Of a DNA stretch of 64,000 bases, positions 1-9,353 are shown piece by piece (position 1 is the stretch's first letter; the number at the start of each line of letters is the position of its first letter). The notes beneath the pieces were generated by a model. That model was not told the DNA's origin, made no database searches, and saw only the letters and a program-made list of their open reading frames with translations. The position numbers and the translations under genes were made by a program. Where the stretch lies: NCBI GenBank assembly GCA_001513105.1, contig LFSH01000070.1:1-64000 (forward strand), written 5' to 3'. The stretch comes from Clostridiales bacterium DTU070. GTDB lineage: Bacteria; Bacillota; Clostridia; DSM-8532.

Positions 1-36
1 TAATAAACTGTAAAACCCGGCTGCAGGGTTAACTTC

Positions 37-82
37 AAAAAAAGGAGAGGAACCAGCGGCAAAACACCCCTGTTCCCCTTTG
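37..82 (-). terminator. Rho-independent terminator after the HD-domain gene
   Basis: Read on the minus strand, AAAGG and GGAAC pair with GTTCC and CCTTT around a GC-rich loop, with a three-base bulge, and the stem runs into seven T. It lies just downstream of the stop at 116. The first 30 bases hold a second small hairpin (AACCC/GGGTT) that may belong to the gene before the window. Confidence 0.6.
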
Positions 83-115
83 TTTCGGGTTATTCCTGTC
101 AGGCTTCAAATACTG

Positions 116-712
116 TCAATTCCTGAAACCTTCTTTCAGGTATCCCTTATCCACCGCATCGTAAAGCAATCCTTCGACAAACCTCCATAGTTTCGGTGAA
201 CTGTCTTTTATTCTCCTGTTTCTCTCAATGACCTGCTCTACGTATATACCATGCTCCTTCCAGGACTTGCCCCCGGAAAAGTAATTCAAAAGAACGGGCT
301 GCAGCCTGTCCAGCGCAGCGGCATATTTTGCCTCGGCAGTTTCCATTCGCTCGAATTCCTCCCAGAGCTCGTACATTTCCCTGCACTGTTCTTCTGGGAG
401 CATTTCGAACAAACGCTTTGCGCATTTCTCTTCCCTTTCCCTTTTGTCCTGCTTGGCCTTTTCATCGTAGCAATAGGTATCCCCGGCATCAATTTCAACC
501 AAATCATGCATAAGAACCATTTTGATAACCTTAAGTATGTCCACCTTCTCTTCCGCATACTCAGAAAGAAGATACGCCATTATCGCAAGGTGCCAGGAAT
601 GTTCGGCATCGTTTTCATGCCTTGTTCCGTCGGCCAGGTAGGACTGGCGGTATATATTTTTGAGCTTGTCGATTTCAACAACGAATGATATTTGCTGCTT
701 AAGTCTATCCAT
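116..712 (-). CDS. HD-domain nucleotidase (YfbR/HDDC2-like)
   Basis: 198 aa protein of the HD superfamily, closest in layout to 5'-deoxynucleotidase YfbR/HDDC2. The metal ligands are visible: a His in HENDAEHSWH (about residues 32-41), the HD pair in MHDLVEIDAGD (about 68-78) and a later Asp in AALDRLQP. The family removes phosphate from deoxynucleoside monophosphates; the substrate here is inferred. The start is ATG with AAGGAG nine bases upstream. The gene follows htpG on the same strand after 43 bp, so read-through is possible, and it ends at a clear terminator. Confidence 0.8.
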   Translation of the reverse strand: MDRLKQQISFVVEIDKLKNIYRQSYLADGTRHENDAEHSWHLAIMAYLLSEYAEEKVDILKVIKMVLMHDLVEIDAGDTYCYDEKAKQDKREREEKCAKRLFEMLPEEQCREMYELWEEFERMETAEAKYAAALDRLQPVLLNYFSGGKSWKEHGIYVEQVIERNRRIKDSSPKLWRFVEGLLYDAVDKGYLKEGFRN

Positions 713-755
713 AATAATCTCCTTACCAGAGGGGAGTTCTCCCTCCCTTTATGAA

Positions 756-2621
756 TTATACTATTTTCTCCATCAGTTTTATACTTCGCTCTATAAAAGC
801 AGACAATGCATCAGGCTCAAGAGGTTTATGGCCTAATAGGGCAATATCATAAATCTGCCTGACCAAAAGTTCGCGTTCTTCTGTCTTCTCGTTATCATCA
901 ATGCTTTCTGCAAGAGCTTTTACAAGTTTACTGTTCCTGTTGATAACCAGGGTTTCTTCAGCAGGAAACATATTCTTTGCATCGCCTCCGGCAAATAGCC
1001 TGCTTAAATCCTGCATTCTTCTGGACTGTTCAGACAGGAGAATGATGGCTGGCGTTGTTTCGGTTTTCAGCTTCTCAACCTGTATCTTCAGGCCTTTAAT
1101 GTTCAGGGTATCCTTAAAAAGTTTCTCTATTTTTTCGGACAGTTCTTTGGTTTCCTTTTCATCCTCTTCCTTTGACTGGTCCTTCAGGTTCGATGTAATA
1201 TCCGAGTCTATTCTCAAAAACTTGATATTACTGTTTTTGGATTCAAGAAAACTTATAAAATGGGTATCGATCAGGGCATCCAGTACCACGGCTTCCATCT
1301 GGTTGTTCCTGAACATGTTGATATATTGGGCCTGCTGGTTCATGTCATTCACATAGTAAACCGTATTCTCATGCTTTTCCCTGTTCCTTTCAAGATAGTC
1401 GTTAAGCGTAACATATTCATTGTTTATTGTTTTGAATATGATAATATCCTTAACCCTGTCATAGAACTTTTCTTCGCGCATACAGCCGTATTTGACAAAG
1501 GGATTGATGTCATCCCAGTACCTGGTGTAGTTTTCATACTCTTTTTTATGCAGAAGTATAAGCTTGTCTGCAATCTTTTTTGTTATATGTTTTGAAATCA
1601 TCTGGACATAACCTTCATTCTGAAGGAAACTACGGGATACGTTCAGAGGAAGATCTGGGCAATCCAGCATACCTTTGAGCATCAGCAGGAATTCGGGTAT
1701 TACTTCCTTAATGTTATCTGCCACAAAAACCTGGTTGTAGTATAACTTGATCTTTCCTTCCATGGTTTCGAACTCATGCTTCAGCTTCGGGAAGTAAATA
1801 ATTCCCTGCATTCTGAAAGGATACTCCATATTGATGTGAATCCAGAACAGCGGATCCTTGAGGTCCAAAAACGTTTCCCTGTAAAACTCCTTATACTCTT
1901 CATCTGTACAGTCTTTCGGATTCTTCTTCCATAACGGGTTGGGATTGTTTATCGGCTCTGATTTTTCTTTTTTATCCTTGTCTTCTTTATCCTCATCAAT
2001 TAAATAAAGCTCATACGGAAGGAAAGAGAAATACTTCTTCAGTATCTCATGCATTTTATAGTAATCTGTGTATTCAATACTGTCGTCAGCCATATAAAGA
2101 GTAACCGTGGTTCCGGTTTTATCCCTGTCCGAGCCGGTCATTTCGTATTCCGTATCTCCGCTGCTGATCCATCGGACAGCCTGGGCTCCTTCCTGGTATG
2201 ATAACGTATCGATCTGGACTTTATCAGCAACCATAAAAGCAGAATAAAATCCCAGGCCAAAATGCCCTATAATATGCTGATCATCTGTTTTATCCCTGTA
2301 TTTCTCAAGAAAATCCCTGGCCCCTGAAAAGGCTATCTGGTTAATGTACTTCTTTACCTCTTCGTCGGTCATTCCAATTCCGTTATCAATAACCTTGATG
2401 GTTTTTGCCTTTTTGCTGACCGATACGGTTATCCGGAACTCCTCCTGTCCTGTTGCAGGCGCTTCACCTATTGACTGGAGTTTTTTGAGCTTGCTGATTG
2501 CATCGGCGGAATTTGAAACAAGTTCCCTTATAAAAATGTCCTTTTCGGAATACAGCCATTTCTTAATTATAGGAAATATGTTTTCAGTAGTAATGGAAAT
2601 ACTGCCTTTTTCCTGTATCAT
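756..2621 (-). CDS. htpG: Molecular chaperone HtpG (Hsp90)
   Basis: 621 aa, normal length for bacterial Hsp90. The N-terminal GHKL ATPase domain shows the conserved ELVSNSADA, DNGIGMT and GHFGLGFYSAFMVADKV blocks. The middle domain has the LPLNVSRSFLQ signature, and the C-terminal dimerisation domain is complete. This is a cytosolic ATP-dependent chaperone. The start is ATG after GGGAGG. An acidic, lysine-rich linker near residues 210-225 separates the N and middle domains. It has its own promoter with a CIRCE operator (2743-2805), so HrcA repression and heat induction are expected. Confidence 0.97.
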   Translation of the reverse strand: MIQEKGSISITTENIFPIIKKWLYSEKDIFIRELVSNSADAISKLKKLQSIGEAPATGQEEFRITVSVSKKAKTIKVIDNGIGMTDEEVKKYINQIAFSGARDFLEKYRDKTDDQHIIGHFGLGFYSAFMVADKVQIDTLSYQEGAQAVRWISSGDTEYEMTGSDRDKTGTTVTLYMADDSIEYTDYYKMHEILKKYFSFLPYELYLIDEDKEDKDKKEKSEPINNPNPLWKKNPKDCTDEEYKEFYRETFLDLKDPLFWIHINMEYPFRMQGIIYFPKLKHEFETMEGKIKLYYNQVFVADNIKEVIPEFLLMLKGMLDCPDLPLNVSRSFLQNEGYVQMISKHITKKIADKLILLHKKEYENYTRYWDDINPFVKYGCMREEKFYDRVKDIIIFKTINNEYVTLNDYLERNREKHENTVYYVNDMNQQAQYINMFRNNQMEAVVLDALIDTHFISFLESKNSNIKFLRIDSDITSNLKDQSKEEDEKETKELSEKIEKLFKDTLNIKGLKIQVEKLKTETTPAIILLSEQSRRMQDLSRLFAGGDAKNMFPAEETLVINRNSKLVKALAESIDDNEKTEERELLVRQIYDIALLGHKPLEPDALSAFIERSIKLMEKIV

Positions 2622-2742
2622 ACAATACCCTCCCGTTTAATAATTTCCTGAAAGTTGCAATAAAAAAGCAACAAGATAACTTATTGCCTGAATGAAAAAG
2701 TTATGACGCAGTTTTTATCTGCCTTATGTTTACACTATCAAT

Positions 2743-2771
2743 ATCATAGACATATAATCTTACAATGTCAA
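2743..2771 (-). promoter_or_regulatory. Sigma-A promoter of htpG
   Basis: Minus strand: TTGACA (2771-2766), 17-bp spacer, TATGAT (2748-2743). The leader to the htpG ATG is about 115 nt. The CIRCE element ends seven bases upstream of the -35 box. Confidence 0.8.
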
Positions 2772-2778
2772 TACTTTT

Positions 2779-2805
2779 TTAGCACTCACAACAACAGAGT
2801 GCTAA
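2779..2805. promoter_or_regulatory. CIRCE operator (HrcA binding site)
   Basis: Exact inverted repeat TTAGCACTC, nine-base spacer, GAGTGCTAA. This is the canonical HrcA operator. It sits between the ispG stop (2808) and the htpG promoter, so htpG is the likely target. Confidence 0.95.
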
Positions 2806-2807
2806 CA

Positions 2808-3869
2808 TCACAGTTTCTCTATCTCGCTCAATAACTCTTCAACAAGCCTGTCTTCTGGTATTTTCCTGATGATCTTTCCTTTTTTAAACAGCAGGGCACA
2901 ACCGTCGCCGCCTGCTATTCCTATATCTGCTTCCCTTGCTTCTCCCGGGCCGTTCACTGCACAGCCCATTACAGCCACTTTTACATGCTTGTCTACATTT
3001 TCCAGTGCCTTTTCAACCTGCTCCGCAATTGCTATAAGGTTTATATCGGTACGGCCGCAGGTCGGGCATGAAATCAGCTCTGCTCCACGGTTGTATAAAC
3101 CAAGGGATTTTAATATTGCCTTGCCTGCTTTTATTTCTTCCGTAGGACTCCCTGTCAGCGATACGCGTATCGTATCTCCTATTCCGTTCGCAAGCAGGGC
3201 GCCTATTCCAACGGCTGATTTTACCGTTCCGTAATATACTGTTCCGGCTTCGGTTACACCGATATGCAGCGGATAAGACACCTTTTCAGACATAAGCCTG
3301 TAAGCGGCTATCATCAGGGGAACGTTTGATGACTTCAATGATATCACAATATCGTAAAAATTCAGCCTTTCCAGAACAGACACATGTTTCAGCGCACTCT
3401 CTACAAGAGCTTCGGGCGTAATCCCGCCATATTTGTCCAAAAATTCCTTCTCCAGGGAACCTGAGTTTACACCTATACGAATAGGTATCCCGCGTTCCGC
3501 TGCACAGCTCACTACGCTCCTTACCCTGTCTTCCGAACCGATATTCCCGGGATTGATTCTTACCTTGTCAGCCCCTTTTTCCATTGCTGTTATCGCAAGA
3601 CGGTAATCGAAGTGAATATCGGCTACAACCGGAATGGACACTTCCCTTTTTATTTCTTCCATTGCCAGTGCAGACTGCATATCGCGTACTGCGACACGAA
3701 CAATGTCACAGCCCGCTTTTTCAAGCTCTTTAATCTGCCCGACAGTTGCCTTCACATCCGATGTTTTTGTGTTCGTCATGGACTGAATGGAAACAGGAGC
3801 ATCCCCGCCTATATATACATTTCCGACACGGACTTTCAGTGTTTTTTTCCTTTCGGTTAACCAGTCCAT
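2808..3869 (-). CDS. ispG: 4-hydroxy-3-methylbut-2-enyl diphosphate synthase (flavodoxin/ferredoxin)
   Basis: 353 aa. IspG makes HMBPP from MEcPP in the MEP isoprenoid pathway, using a [4Fe-4S] cluster. Cluster ligands are seen in CPTCGRTD and [10 protein letters not shown] near the C-terminus, and the N-terminal TIM-barrel repeats IQSMTNT and RINPGNIG are typical. It starts two bases after the rseP stop and uses a GAGGT ribosome site within the end of rseP, so the two are translationally linked. It is the last gene of the uppS-cdsA-dxr-rseP-ispG run. Confidence 0.96.
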   Translation of the reverse strand: MDWLTERKKTLKVRVGNVYIGGDAPVSIQSMTNTKTSDVKATVGQIKELEKAGCDIVRVAVRDMQSALAMEEIKREVSIPVVADIHFDYRLAITAMEKGADKVRINPGNIGSEDRVRSVVSCAAERGIPIRIGVNSGSLEKEFLDKYGGITPEALVESALKHVSVLERLNFYDIVISLKSSNVPLMIAAYRLMSEKVSYPLHIGVTEAGTVYYGTVKSAVGIGALLANGIGDTIRVSLTGSPTEEIKAGKAILKSLGLYNRGAELISCPTCGRTDINLIAIAEQVEKALENVDKHVKVAVMGCAVNGPGEAREADIGIAGGDGCALLFKKGKIIRKIPEDRLVEELLSEIEKL

Positions 3870-3871
3870 AA

Positions 3872-5164
3872 CTAATAACCTCTGAAAACTTTTGGTATAT
3901 CATTGAATAGCGTGGCAATCAAAAGCGCTATCAGCATTACAAATCCTACCAGTGAAATCCACGCTTCTTTTTCCGGGGCAATGGGTTTTCTGCGAATTTT
4001 TTCTATAATAATTAAAACCAGTTTGCCGCCATCAAGTGCAGGGAACGGAATCATATTCATTACTCCAAGGTTCAGGCTTAAAAATGCGGTAATCTGGAGC
4101 AGGTTAAGCAGTTTTTCCGAAAGTCCCCTTCCCATTTCAACAACTTCACCTATATACGAAACAATGCCTACAGGCCCTGACACTTCCCTGAAACTTGCTT
4201 TTCCGGTAATCAGCCAGACAATGGAATAGTAAACATTCCTTATAGTGGATATTGAATAGTTTACACTGCTTCCCAGCGAACTTATGATATTGCCTTTCCT
4301 GTACTCAAACTGTACTCCAAGGTCAAAATATGTCTGGCTTGGCTGCGGTACTACACCTTCGATGTTAACCAGTTCTCCGTCCCTGTAAACAGTAATTTTT
4401 ACGGGTTTATCCTTTGTCTTCTGGAGATAGTTGACAAGGTCCTTTCTTTCCGTTACCAGGACATCATCCACCCTGACTATCACATCTCCAGGCATGATCC
4501 CTGCTTTATCTGCAGGTGATCCTTTTTGAACCTCCCCTACCACATTATTCGCGGTGCCGTCAGTCGTACCTACGGTAATGCCGATCATGTATACAGGAGG
4601 TATCTCTTTTGGAGTAACCATTGTACGCTGCAATCCCCTTACACCTTCACGGCGGTATGCTATTTCAACGGGTTCTCCTGTTGATACATACAAAAACATG
4701 AACAGATCACTCGGTTGGAAAATATGCTTTCCGTCGTAGGATACAATCTCGTCACCAGGCATTATTCCTGCCTCTTTTAATGGAGAGGATTCGCTCATTT
4801 CGGCCACAACCCTGGTATTGAAACCCATGGAAGAAGAAATAAGTGTAATAATAAGAATGGCTATAATAATGTTCATTGCAGAACCTGCCAAAATAACCAG
4901 TGCCCGTATACGTGCAGGTTTATTGTTGAATGCACGTAAATCGTCCGAGTTTTCTTCCATTCCTTCCAGTTTCACGAATCCGCCCATCGGTATTGCACGT
5001 ATGGAATACTTTGTTTCTCCCTTTCCCCATGAAAAAATCTTGGGACCCATGAAAATTGAAAACTCAAGGACTTTGACGCCTGACCACCTGGCTGCCAGGA
5101 AATGTCCCAGTTCATGTACAAGTATTAAAAAACTCAACGCAACCAATGCTACGAAAATATTCAT
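3872..5164 (-). CDS. rseP: Site-2 protease RseP/RasP (M50)
   Basis: 430 aa polytopic membrane zinc protease. The [10 protein letters not shown] catalytic motif lies in the first membrane segment, and the second active-site block [11 protein letters not shown] is near residue 370. The middle part contains PDZ-type sequence, with two GI-P-GD stretches ([12 protein letters not shown] and [12 protein letters not shown]) suggesting tandem PDZ domains. The family cuts membrane-bound anti-sigma factors and signal-peptide remnants. It lies between dxr and ispG, a common clostridial arrangement. Confidence 0.95.
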   Translation of the reverse strand: MNIFVALVALSFLILVHELGHFLAARWSGVKVLEFSIFMGPKIFSWGKGETKYSIRAIPMGGFVKLEGMEENSDDLRAFNNKPARIRALVILAGSAMNIIIAILIITLISSSMGFNTRVVAEMSESSPLKEAGIMPGDEIVSYDGKHIFQPSDLFMFLYVSTGEPVEIAYRREGVRGLQRTMVTPKEIPPVYMIGITVGTTDGTANNVVGEVQKGSPADKAGIMPGDVIVRVDDVLVTERKDLVNYLQKTKDKPVKITVYRDGELVNIEGVVPQPSQTYFDLGVQFEYRKGNIISSLGSSVNYSISTIRNVYYSIVWLITGKASFREVSGPVGIVSYIGEVVEMGRGLSEKLLNLLQITAFLSLNLGVMNMIPFPALDGGKLVLIIIEKIRRKPIAPEKEAWISLVGFVMLIALLIATLFNDIPKVFRGY

Positions 5165-5191
5165 ACCGATACCTGCTTTCCTGTTATATTT

Positions 5192-6367
5192 TTATAAAAC
5201 CGTTTTCCTTCCGCCATATTCTCTTTCATATATATTCAAAGTCTCCTCACGGGCTGAACGATCTATTTCTATTATATCATTAAGTGAAGGTTTGGTATGC
5301 ACCCTGTGTTTTTCCAAAACTTCTTCAATCAATTCCGTAATGGCTTTGAATGAAATTTTCTGTTTTATAAACAATGATACGGCAACCTCGTTCGCAGCAT
5401 TCAATACAACGGGCATGCTTCCTCCCGTTCGGGCTGCACGGATTGCCAGATCAAGACACCTGAATACCTTTAAATCGGGCTTTTCAAAGGTAAGCGAACC
5501 AATTTCACTGAAATCAACCCTGTCAAAACAGTTGACACGGCGTTCCGGCCATGTCAGCGACAACTGAATGGGAATTCGCATATCTGAAGCACCAAGCTGC
5601 GCTATTACCGAACCGTCATTATAGGCTACCATTGAATGAATAATGCTTTGGGGATGAACCATGACTTCAATTTTTGAAATGTCAATGCCAAACAGCCACC
5701 TTGCTTCCATGACCTCAAATCCCTTGTTCATCATAGTTGCGGAATCAACTGTTATCTTTTTCCCCATTGACCAGTTTGGATGGTTTAATGCCTGCTCCAA
5801 CGTAACCTCTTCAAGCATTTCCAGGGTATAACCGCGAAATGGCCCGCCTGAAGCTGTCAGAATCAGTTTCTCAACATCTTCAGTCCTGTTTCCCGCAAGG
5901 CACTGGAAAATGGCCATGTGTTCGCTGTCGACAGGCAGTATGCTTACATTATTCCTTTCAGCAGCTTCCATTACCAGTTCTCCTGCAGTTACAAGGGTTT
6001 CCTTGTTCGCAAGGGCAATATTCTTACCTGCCTCAATGGCTTTAATTGTGGGTATCAGTCCTGCAATACCGACGACCGAAGTAAGTACGGTATCAGCTTC
6101 CGGAATTGTTACAAGCTCGGTCATTCCTTCGATGCCCCAGACAACTTTTATTCCTGTGTCCTTTAAACGGAATTTAAGCTTTTTTCCGCATTCGGCATCC
6201 ATTACCGATACAATGACGGGTTTATATTTCCTTGCCTGATTTTCAAGTTTATCTATATTCCCTGCTGCAGAAAGGCCCAAAATCCGGACACCGATGTTGT
6301 CGCAAACTTCAAGGGCCTGTGTTCCTATTGAACCTGTTGAACCCAAAATAACCAAATTTCTTGTCAT
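5192..6367 (-). CDS. dxr: 1-deoxy-D-xylulose-5-phosphate reductoisomerase
   Basis: About 391 aa. Dxr converts DXP to MEP with NADPH. The nucleotide-binding GSTGSIGTQ is at the N-terminus, and the SEH and GKKITVDSATMMNKG blocks of the active site are present. The start at 6367 is preferred over the ATG two codons upstream because CTGGAG lies eight bases before it. It is transcribed with cdsA and rseP. Confidence 0.96.
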   Translation of the reverse strand: MTRNLVILGSTGSIGTQALEVCDNIGVRILGLSAAGNIDKLENQARKYKPVIVSVMDAECGKKLKFRLKDTGIKVVWGIEGMTELVTIPEADTVLTSVVGIAGLIPTIKAIEAGKNIALANKETLVTAGELVMEAAERNNVSILPVDSEHMAIFQCLAGNRTEDVEKLILTASGGPFRGYTLEMLEEVTLEQALNHPNWSMGKKITVDSATMMNKGFEVMEARWLFGIDISKIEVMVHPQSIIHSMVAYNDGSVIAQLGASDMRIPIQLSLTWPERRVNCFDRVDFSEIGSLTFEKPDLKVFRCLDLAIRAARTGGSMPVVLNAANEVAVSLFIKQKISFKAITELIEEVLEKHRVHTKPSLNDIIEIDRSAREETLNIYEREYGGRKTVL

Positions 6368-6384
6368 ATGCATAACTCCAGGAT

Positions 6385-7245
6385 TTATATTATAACGAAC
6401 CTGATGTAAAAGTATACTATAGGTGCAACAAAAATCAAGCTGTCTATTCTGTCAAGGAGTCCTCCGTGCCCAGGCATAATATGCCCGAAATCTTTTATTC
6501 CCACATTCCTTTTTATTGCAGAAGCTGCCCAGTCACCCAGCTGAGAAACCGTTCCACACAGTATACCCATGATTAGGTAATGCAGAATGTTAAGATGCAA
6601 ACCTGAGTACCCGTTTATGTATATAACACCGAAAAGAGCTGTGCAGACAATACTGCCCGCAATTCCTCCTATGCATCCTGCAACGGTTTTATTAGGGCTT
6701 ATTTCTGGCAGCAGTTTCTTCTTTCCGAAGAACTTTCCTATGAAATAAGCGAAAATATCTGTTGAAAAGGTCCCTATTATTAGCAGCCAGGATAATTCAT
6801 ACCCGTTTTCCATCAGTCTGACCATAAAAATAAAGGATAGCAGAAAAGGAATATATGCCATTCCAAGCAGTGTAACCGCCACATCTTTCAAGGCAAACTG
6901 TCTGGGCTTGAAAACAAGCTGAAGAAGCAACCAGACAATTACCAGGTAAACAAACAGGTATACAAAATCCTGCCGGAAAACGGTATGGTACAGGTCCTTC
7001 AGGAAAGTGCCTTTCACTTCATCCACATATGCCCGTGTTATCAGATACATAAAAAAAACGGTACATGTGGAAAAACCTATAGACCGAATCGGATTGAAAT
7101 TCACCTTTCTGACACATTGATAGAATTCATACAATGCAACCATCGAAACGGCAAAAACAGCTACTCCCACTATATAAGGCGGCAGTTGCATAACCAGGAA
7201 AAGAATAACCGAGGCAACCAAACCACTTATAATCCTTGTTTTCAA
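6385..7245 (-). CDS. cdsA: Phosphatidate cytidylyltransferase
   Basis: About 286 aa with roughly eight hydrophobic segments. CdsA makes CDP-diacylglycerol from phosphatidate and CTP in the membrane. The family signature is clear near the C-terminus (SAIKRNVGIKD followed by PGHGGLLDRIDS). The chosen TTG start has GGCGGTGA about eight bases upstream; a TTG at 7266 is also open. It lies 17 bp from dxr and about 50 bp from uppS. Confidence 0.94.
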   Translation of the reverse strand: MKTRIISGLVASVILFLVMQLPPYIVGVAVFAVSMVALYEFYQCVRKVNFNPIRSIGFSTCTVFFMYLITRAYVDEVKGTFLKDLYHTVFRQDFVYLFVYLVIVWLLLQLVFKPRQFALKDVAVTLLGMAYIPFLLSFIFMVRLMENGYELSWLLIIGTFSTDIFAYFIGKFFGKKKLLPEISPNKTVAGCIGGIAGSIVCTALFGVIYINGYSGLHLNILHYLIMGILCGTVSQLGDWAASAIKRNVGIKDFGHIMPGHGGLLDRIDSLIFVAPIVYFYIRFVII

Positions 7246-7298
7246 AAAATCACCGCCACTTTCCAAAGGACTGCACCGAACCAGAAAAACAGGCGGTA

Positions 7299-8039
7299 TT
7301 ACCTGCCGAGGCTGCCGAATCGCCTGTTTCTTTTCTGATATTCAAGTATTGCTTCCTTAAAATGTTTATCTTTAAAATCGGGCCAGAGAACATCGGTAAA
7401 ATAAAACTCGGTGTACGAACACTGCCAGATCAGGAAATTGCTTATTCTCATTTCACCGCTTGTTCGTATCAATAAATCGGGATCGGGTATGTCTTCGGTA
7501 TACAGCCTGTTCTGAATGTCTTTCTCTGTAATGCTGTCCTTGTCCAATACGCCCTTCTCCACATCATCCACTATTCTCCTTACAGCCTGGAGTATATCCT
7601 GGCGTCCGCCATAATTCAGCGCAATCAGTAAGGTCATTTTATCCTTGTCAAGCGTGTTTTTTTCAATCTTGTCAATCTGGTCAACAAGTTCTTTTGATAA
7701 CCCTTTTCTGCTTCCGATTATCTTTACTCTTACATTTTTGTCGTTGGTTTCATTCTCAGCACTTTTAAGATAATCGAGGTACAGCTTCATCAGCTCATCT
7801 ACCTCTTCCTTTGGTCTTGACCAGTTTTCACTTGAAAAAGCAAAAAAAGTAAGGTAGCGGATGCCCAAATCATATGCCAGTTCGATGGTTCTCTTAACAG
7901 CCTTTGCTCCTTCCCGGTGCCCTGCACTTCTTGGCAGTCCGCGTTTTTCCGCCCATCTGCCGTTTCCGTCAAGAATAATGGCTACATGCCTGGGTATTTT
8001 TGAAAAATCTATTGATTTATGACCTTTTAATATTGCCAT
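7299..8039 (-). CDS. uppS: Undecaprenyl diphosphate synthase (isoprenyl transferase)
   Basis: 246 aa cis-prenyltransferase that makes the C55 carrier lipid for the cell wall. The catalytic block ILDGNGRWAEKRGLPRSAGH is near residue 23, and FAFSSENW and RTSGEMRISNFL are conserved substrate-site motifs. The start is ATG with an AGGAG site. It is first in the isoprenoid/phospholipid gene run, so one transcript links carrier-lipid synthesis (uppS), phospholipid synthesis (cdsA) and MEP steps (dxr, ispG). Confidence 0.96.
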   Translation of the reverse strand: MAILKGHKSIDFSKIPRHVAIILDGNGRWAEKRGLPRSAGHREGAKAVKRTIELAYDLGIRYLTFFAFSSENWSRPKEEVDELMKLYLDYLKSAENETNDKNVRVKIIGSRKGLSKELVDQIDKIEKNTLDKDKMTLLIALNYGGRQDILQAVRRIVDDVEKGVLDKDSITEKDIQNRLYTEDIPDPDLLIRTSGEMRISNFLIWQCSYTEFYFTDVLWPDFKDKHFKEAILEYQKRNRRFGSLGR

Positions 8040-8130
8040 AATATTCTCCTGTTTCGTCTTTTATTAAATAATAAAATGCAGTTTGAAAAAAATCAATACC
8101 GGTATACCGAAAAGATAGCCGTAAACAAGC

Positions 8131-9234
8131 TTACGATGTATACAGCCTGGCCGAAATAAAAGTTGTAATGGGTATCGTCATAACCAGGCCGATACTGCCT
8201 GCCAGCGCACGTACTATCTCCGAAGCCATGTAGTCACCGTTAATAATTTGTGCCAGCGGAACTTCGTATGCCGCAAAAAGCAGAATTAAACTCAGTGCAC
8301 CGCCGGCATACGCAAGAATAAGCGTATTCGTCATTGTTCCCATTACGTCCCTGCCCACATTCAGACCTGAGGAAACCAGCTGCTGAAACCCGATCTCCGG
8401 ATTTGTGCTTTTAATTTCGTATAATGCCGACGCAATGGACATACCCACATCCATTACCGCACCCATGGCTCCTATAATAATTCCTGAGAATAAAAGTCCC
8501 TGGTAGTTGAACCTGATTTCCTGCGGGATGTTTATTAGCATCAGCGTTTCCTCCTGGGCAAGCCCGGTAAGCCTGGCTGACGAACCCAAAACAAGGGCCA
8601 GTGTTCCGGCAACAATTACCCCTGAAACCGTTCCAAGCGCCGCAGCAAGGCTTTTCCTGTTCCAGCCGGTAATAATAATGAAACTTATTAAAATAACAAC
8701 ACTGCATAAAACAACCGACGTCAATAACGGCGGAAATCCTTTCAGAATCAGCGGTATCAGCACCTTTACAACAATAAACACGGTTATAAGCAGCGTGATA
8801 ATCGTTTTAACCCCTTGGCCTCTGCCCAGTACCAGGATCAGAAACACAAACAGCGCCGCCAGGAACAACAGATAACCTTCTCTTACAAGGTCTGTCACAT
8901 AAACATCAACCGGTTCGCCGTTCTCATCCAAATAGTATGTAATAAAAACCCGATCTCCCTTTTTCAGCCGATAGGTTTCATAATCGGTAAAGTATGCGGT
9001 GGTACTGTGTTCTGCCACCACTGTTTTCCCCTTATGTTCTCCTTCAAGTATCTGAACCCTGACAAACTGGCTTTCATAATAATAACCTTCTGCAGGTGTA
9101 TTAACTTCATTTCCGGTATCCTCCAAAAGTTCAACAACTTTCGCACGTACCGGGTATGCTTCATCGTCAGCTGCCTGTGCAAAAGTAACAGAAAAAATCA
9201 AAAGCAACAGTATTAATGTGAAAAACCTTTTCAT
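8131..9234 (-). CDS. YibE/F family membrane protein
   Basis: 367 aa. A signal peptide (residues 1-21, ending AQA) is followed by an extracellular beta-rich domain and then about seven or eight transmembrane helices, the layout of the YibE/F family (proposed export/permease function, substrate unknown). The conserved GAMGAVMDVGMSIASAL stretch and a later GRDVMGTMTNTLILAY stretch are typical of the family. The start is ATG after GGGGG. It stands alone between uppS and the Tad locus. Confidence 0.85.
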   Translation of the reverse strand: MKRFFTLILLLLIFSVTFAQAADDEAYPVRAKVVELLEDTGNEVNTPAEGYYYESQFVRVQILEGEHKGKTVVAEHSTTAYFTDYETYRLKKGDRVFITYYLDENGEPVDVYVTDLVREGYLLFLAALFVFLILVLGRGQGVKTIITLLITVFIVVKVLIPLILKGFPPLLTSVVLCSVVILISFIIITGWNRKSLAAALGTVSGVIVAGTLALVLGSSARLTGLAQEETLMLINIPQEIRFNYQGLLFSGIIIGAMGAVMDVGMSIASALYEIKSTNPEIGFQQLVSSGLNVGRDVMGTMTNTLILAYAGGALSLILLFAAYEVPLAQIINGDYMASEIVRALAGSIGLVMTIPITTFISARLYTS

Positions 9235-9353
9235 CGCAAAACCCCCGGAAAGCTAAAAAATAAAACAATCGATATTTGTCTGATATCAATTGTTTTCATT
9301 ATACAATAAAAAACTAAAATAATAAAACCTGAGGGTATATAAGGAGCAGTATA

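Noticed and set aside
251-688. 145-codon plus-strand frame opposite the HD nucleotidase gene
   Set aside because: Antisense shadow with no ribosome site; the minus-strand gene has clear HD motifs.
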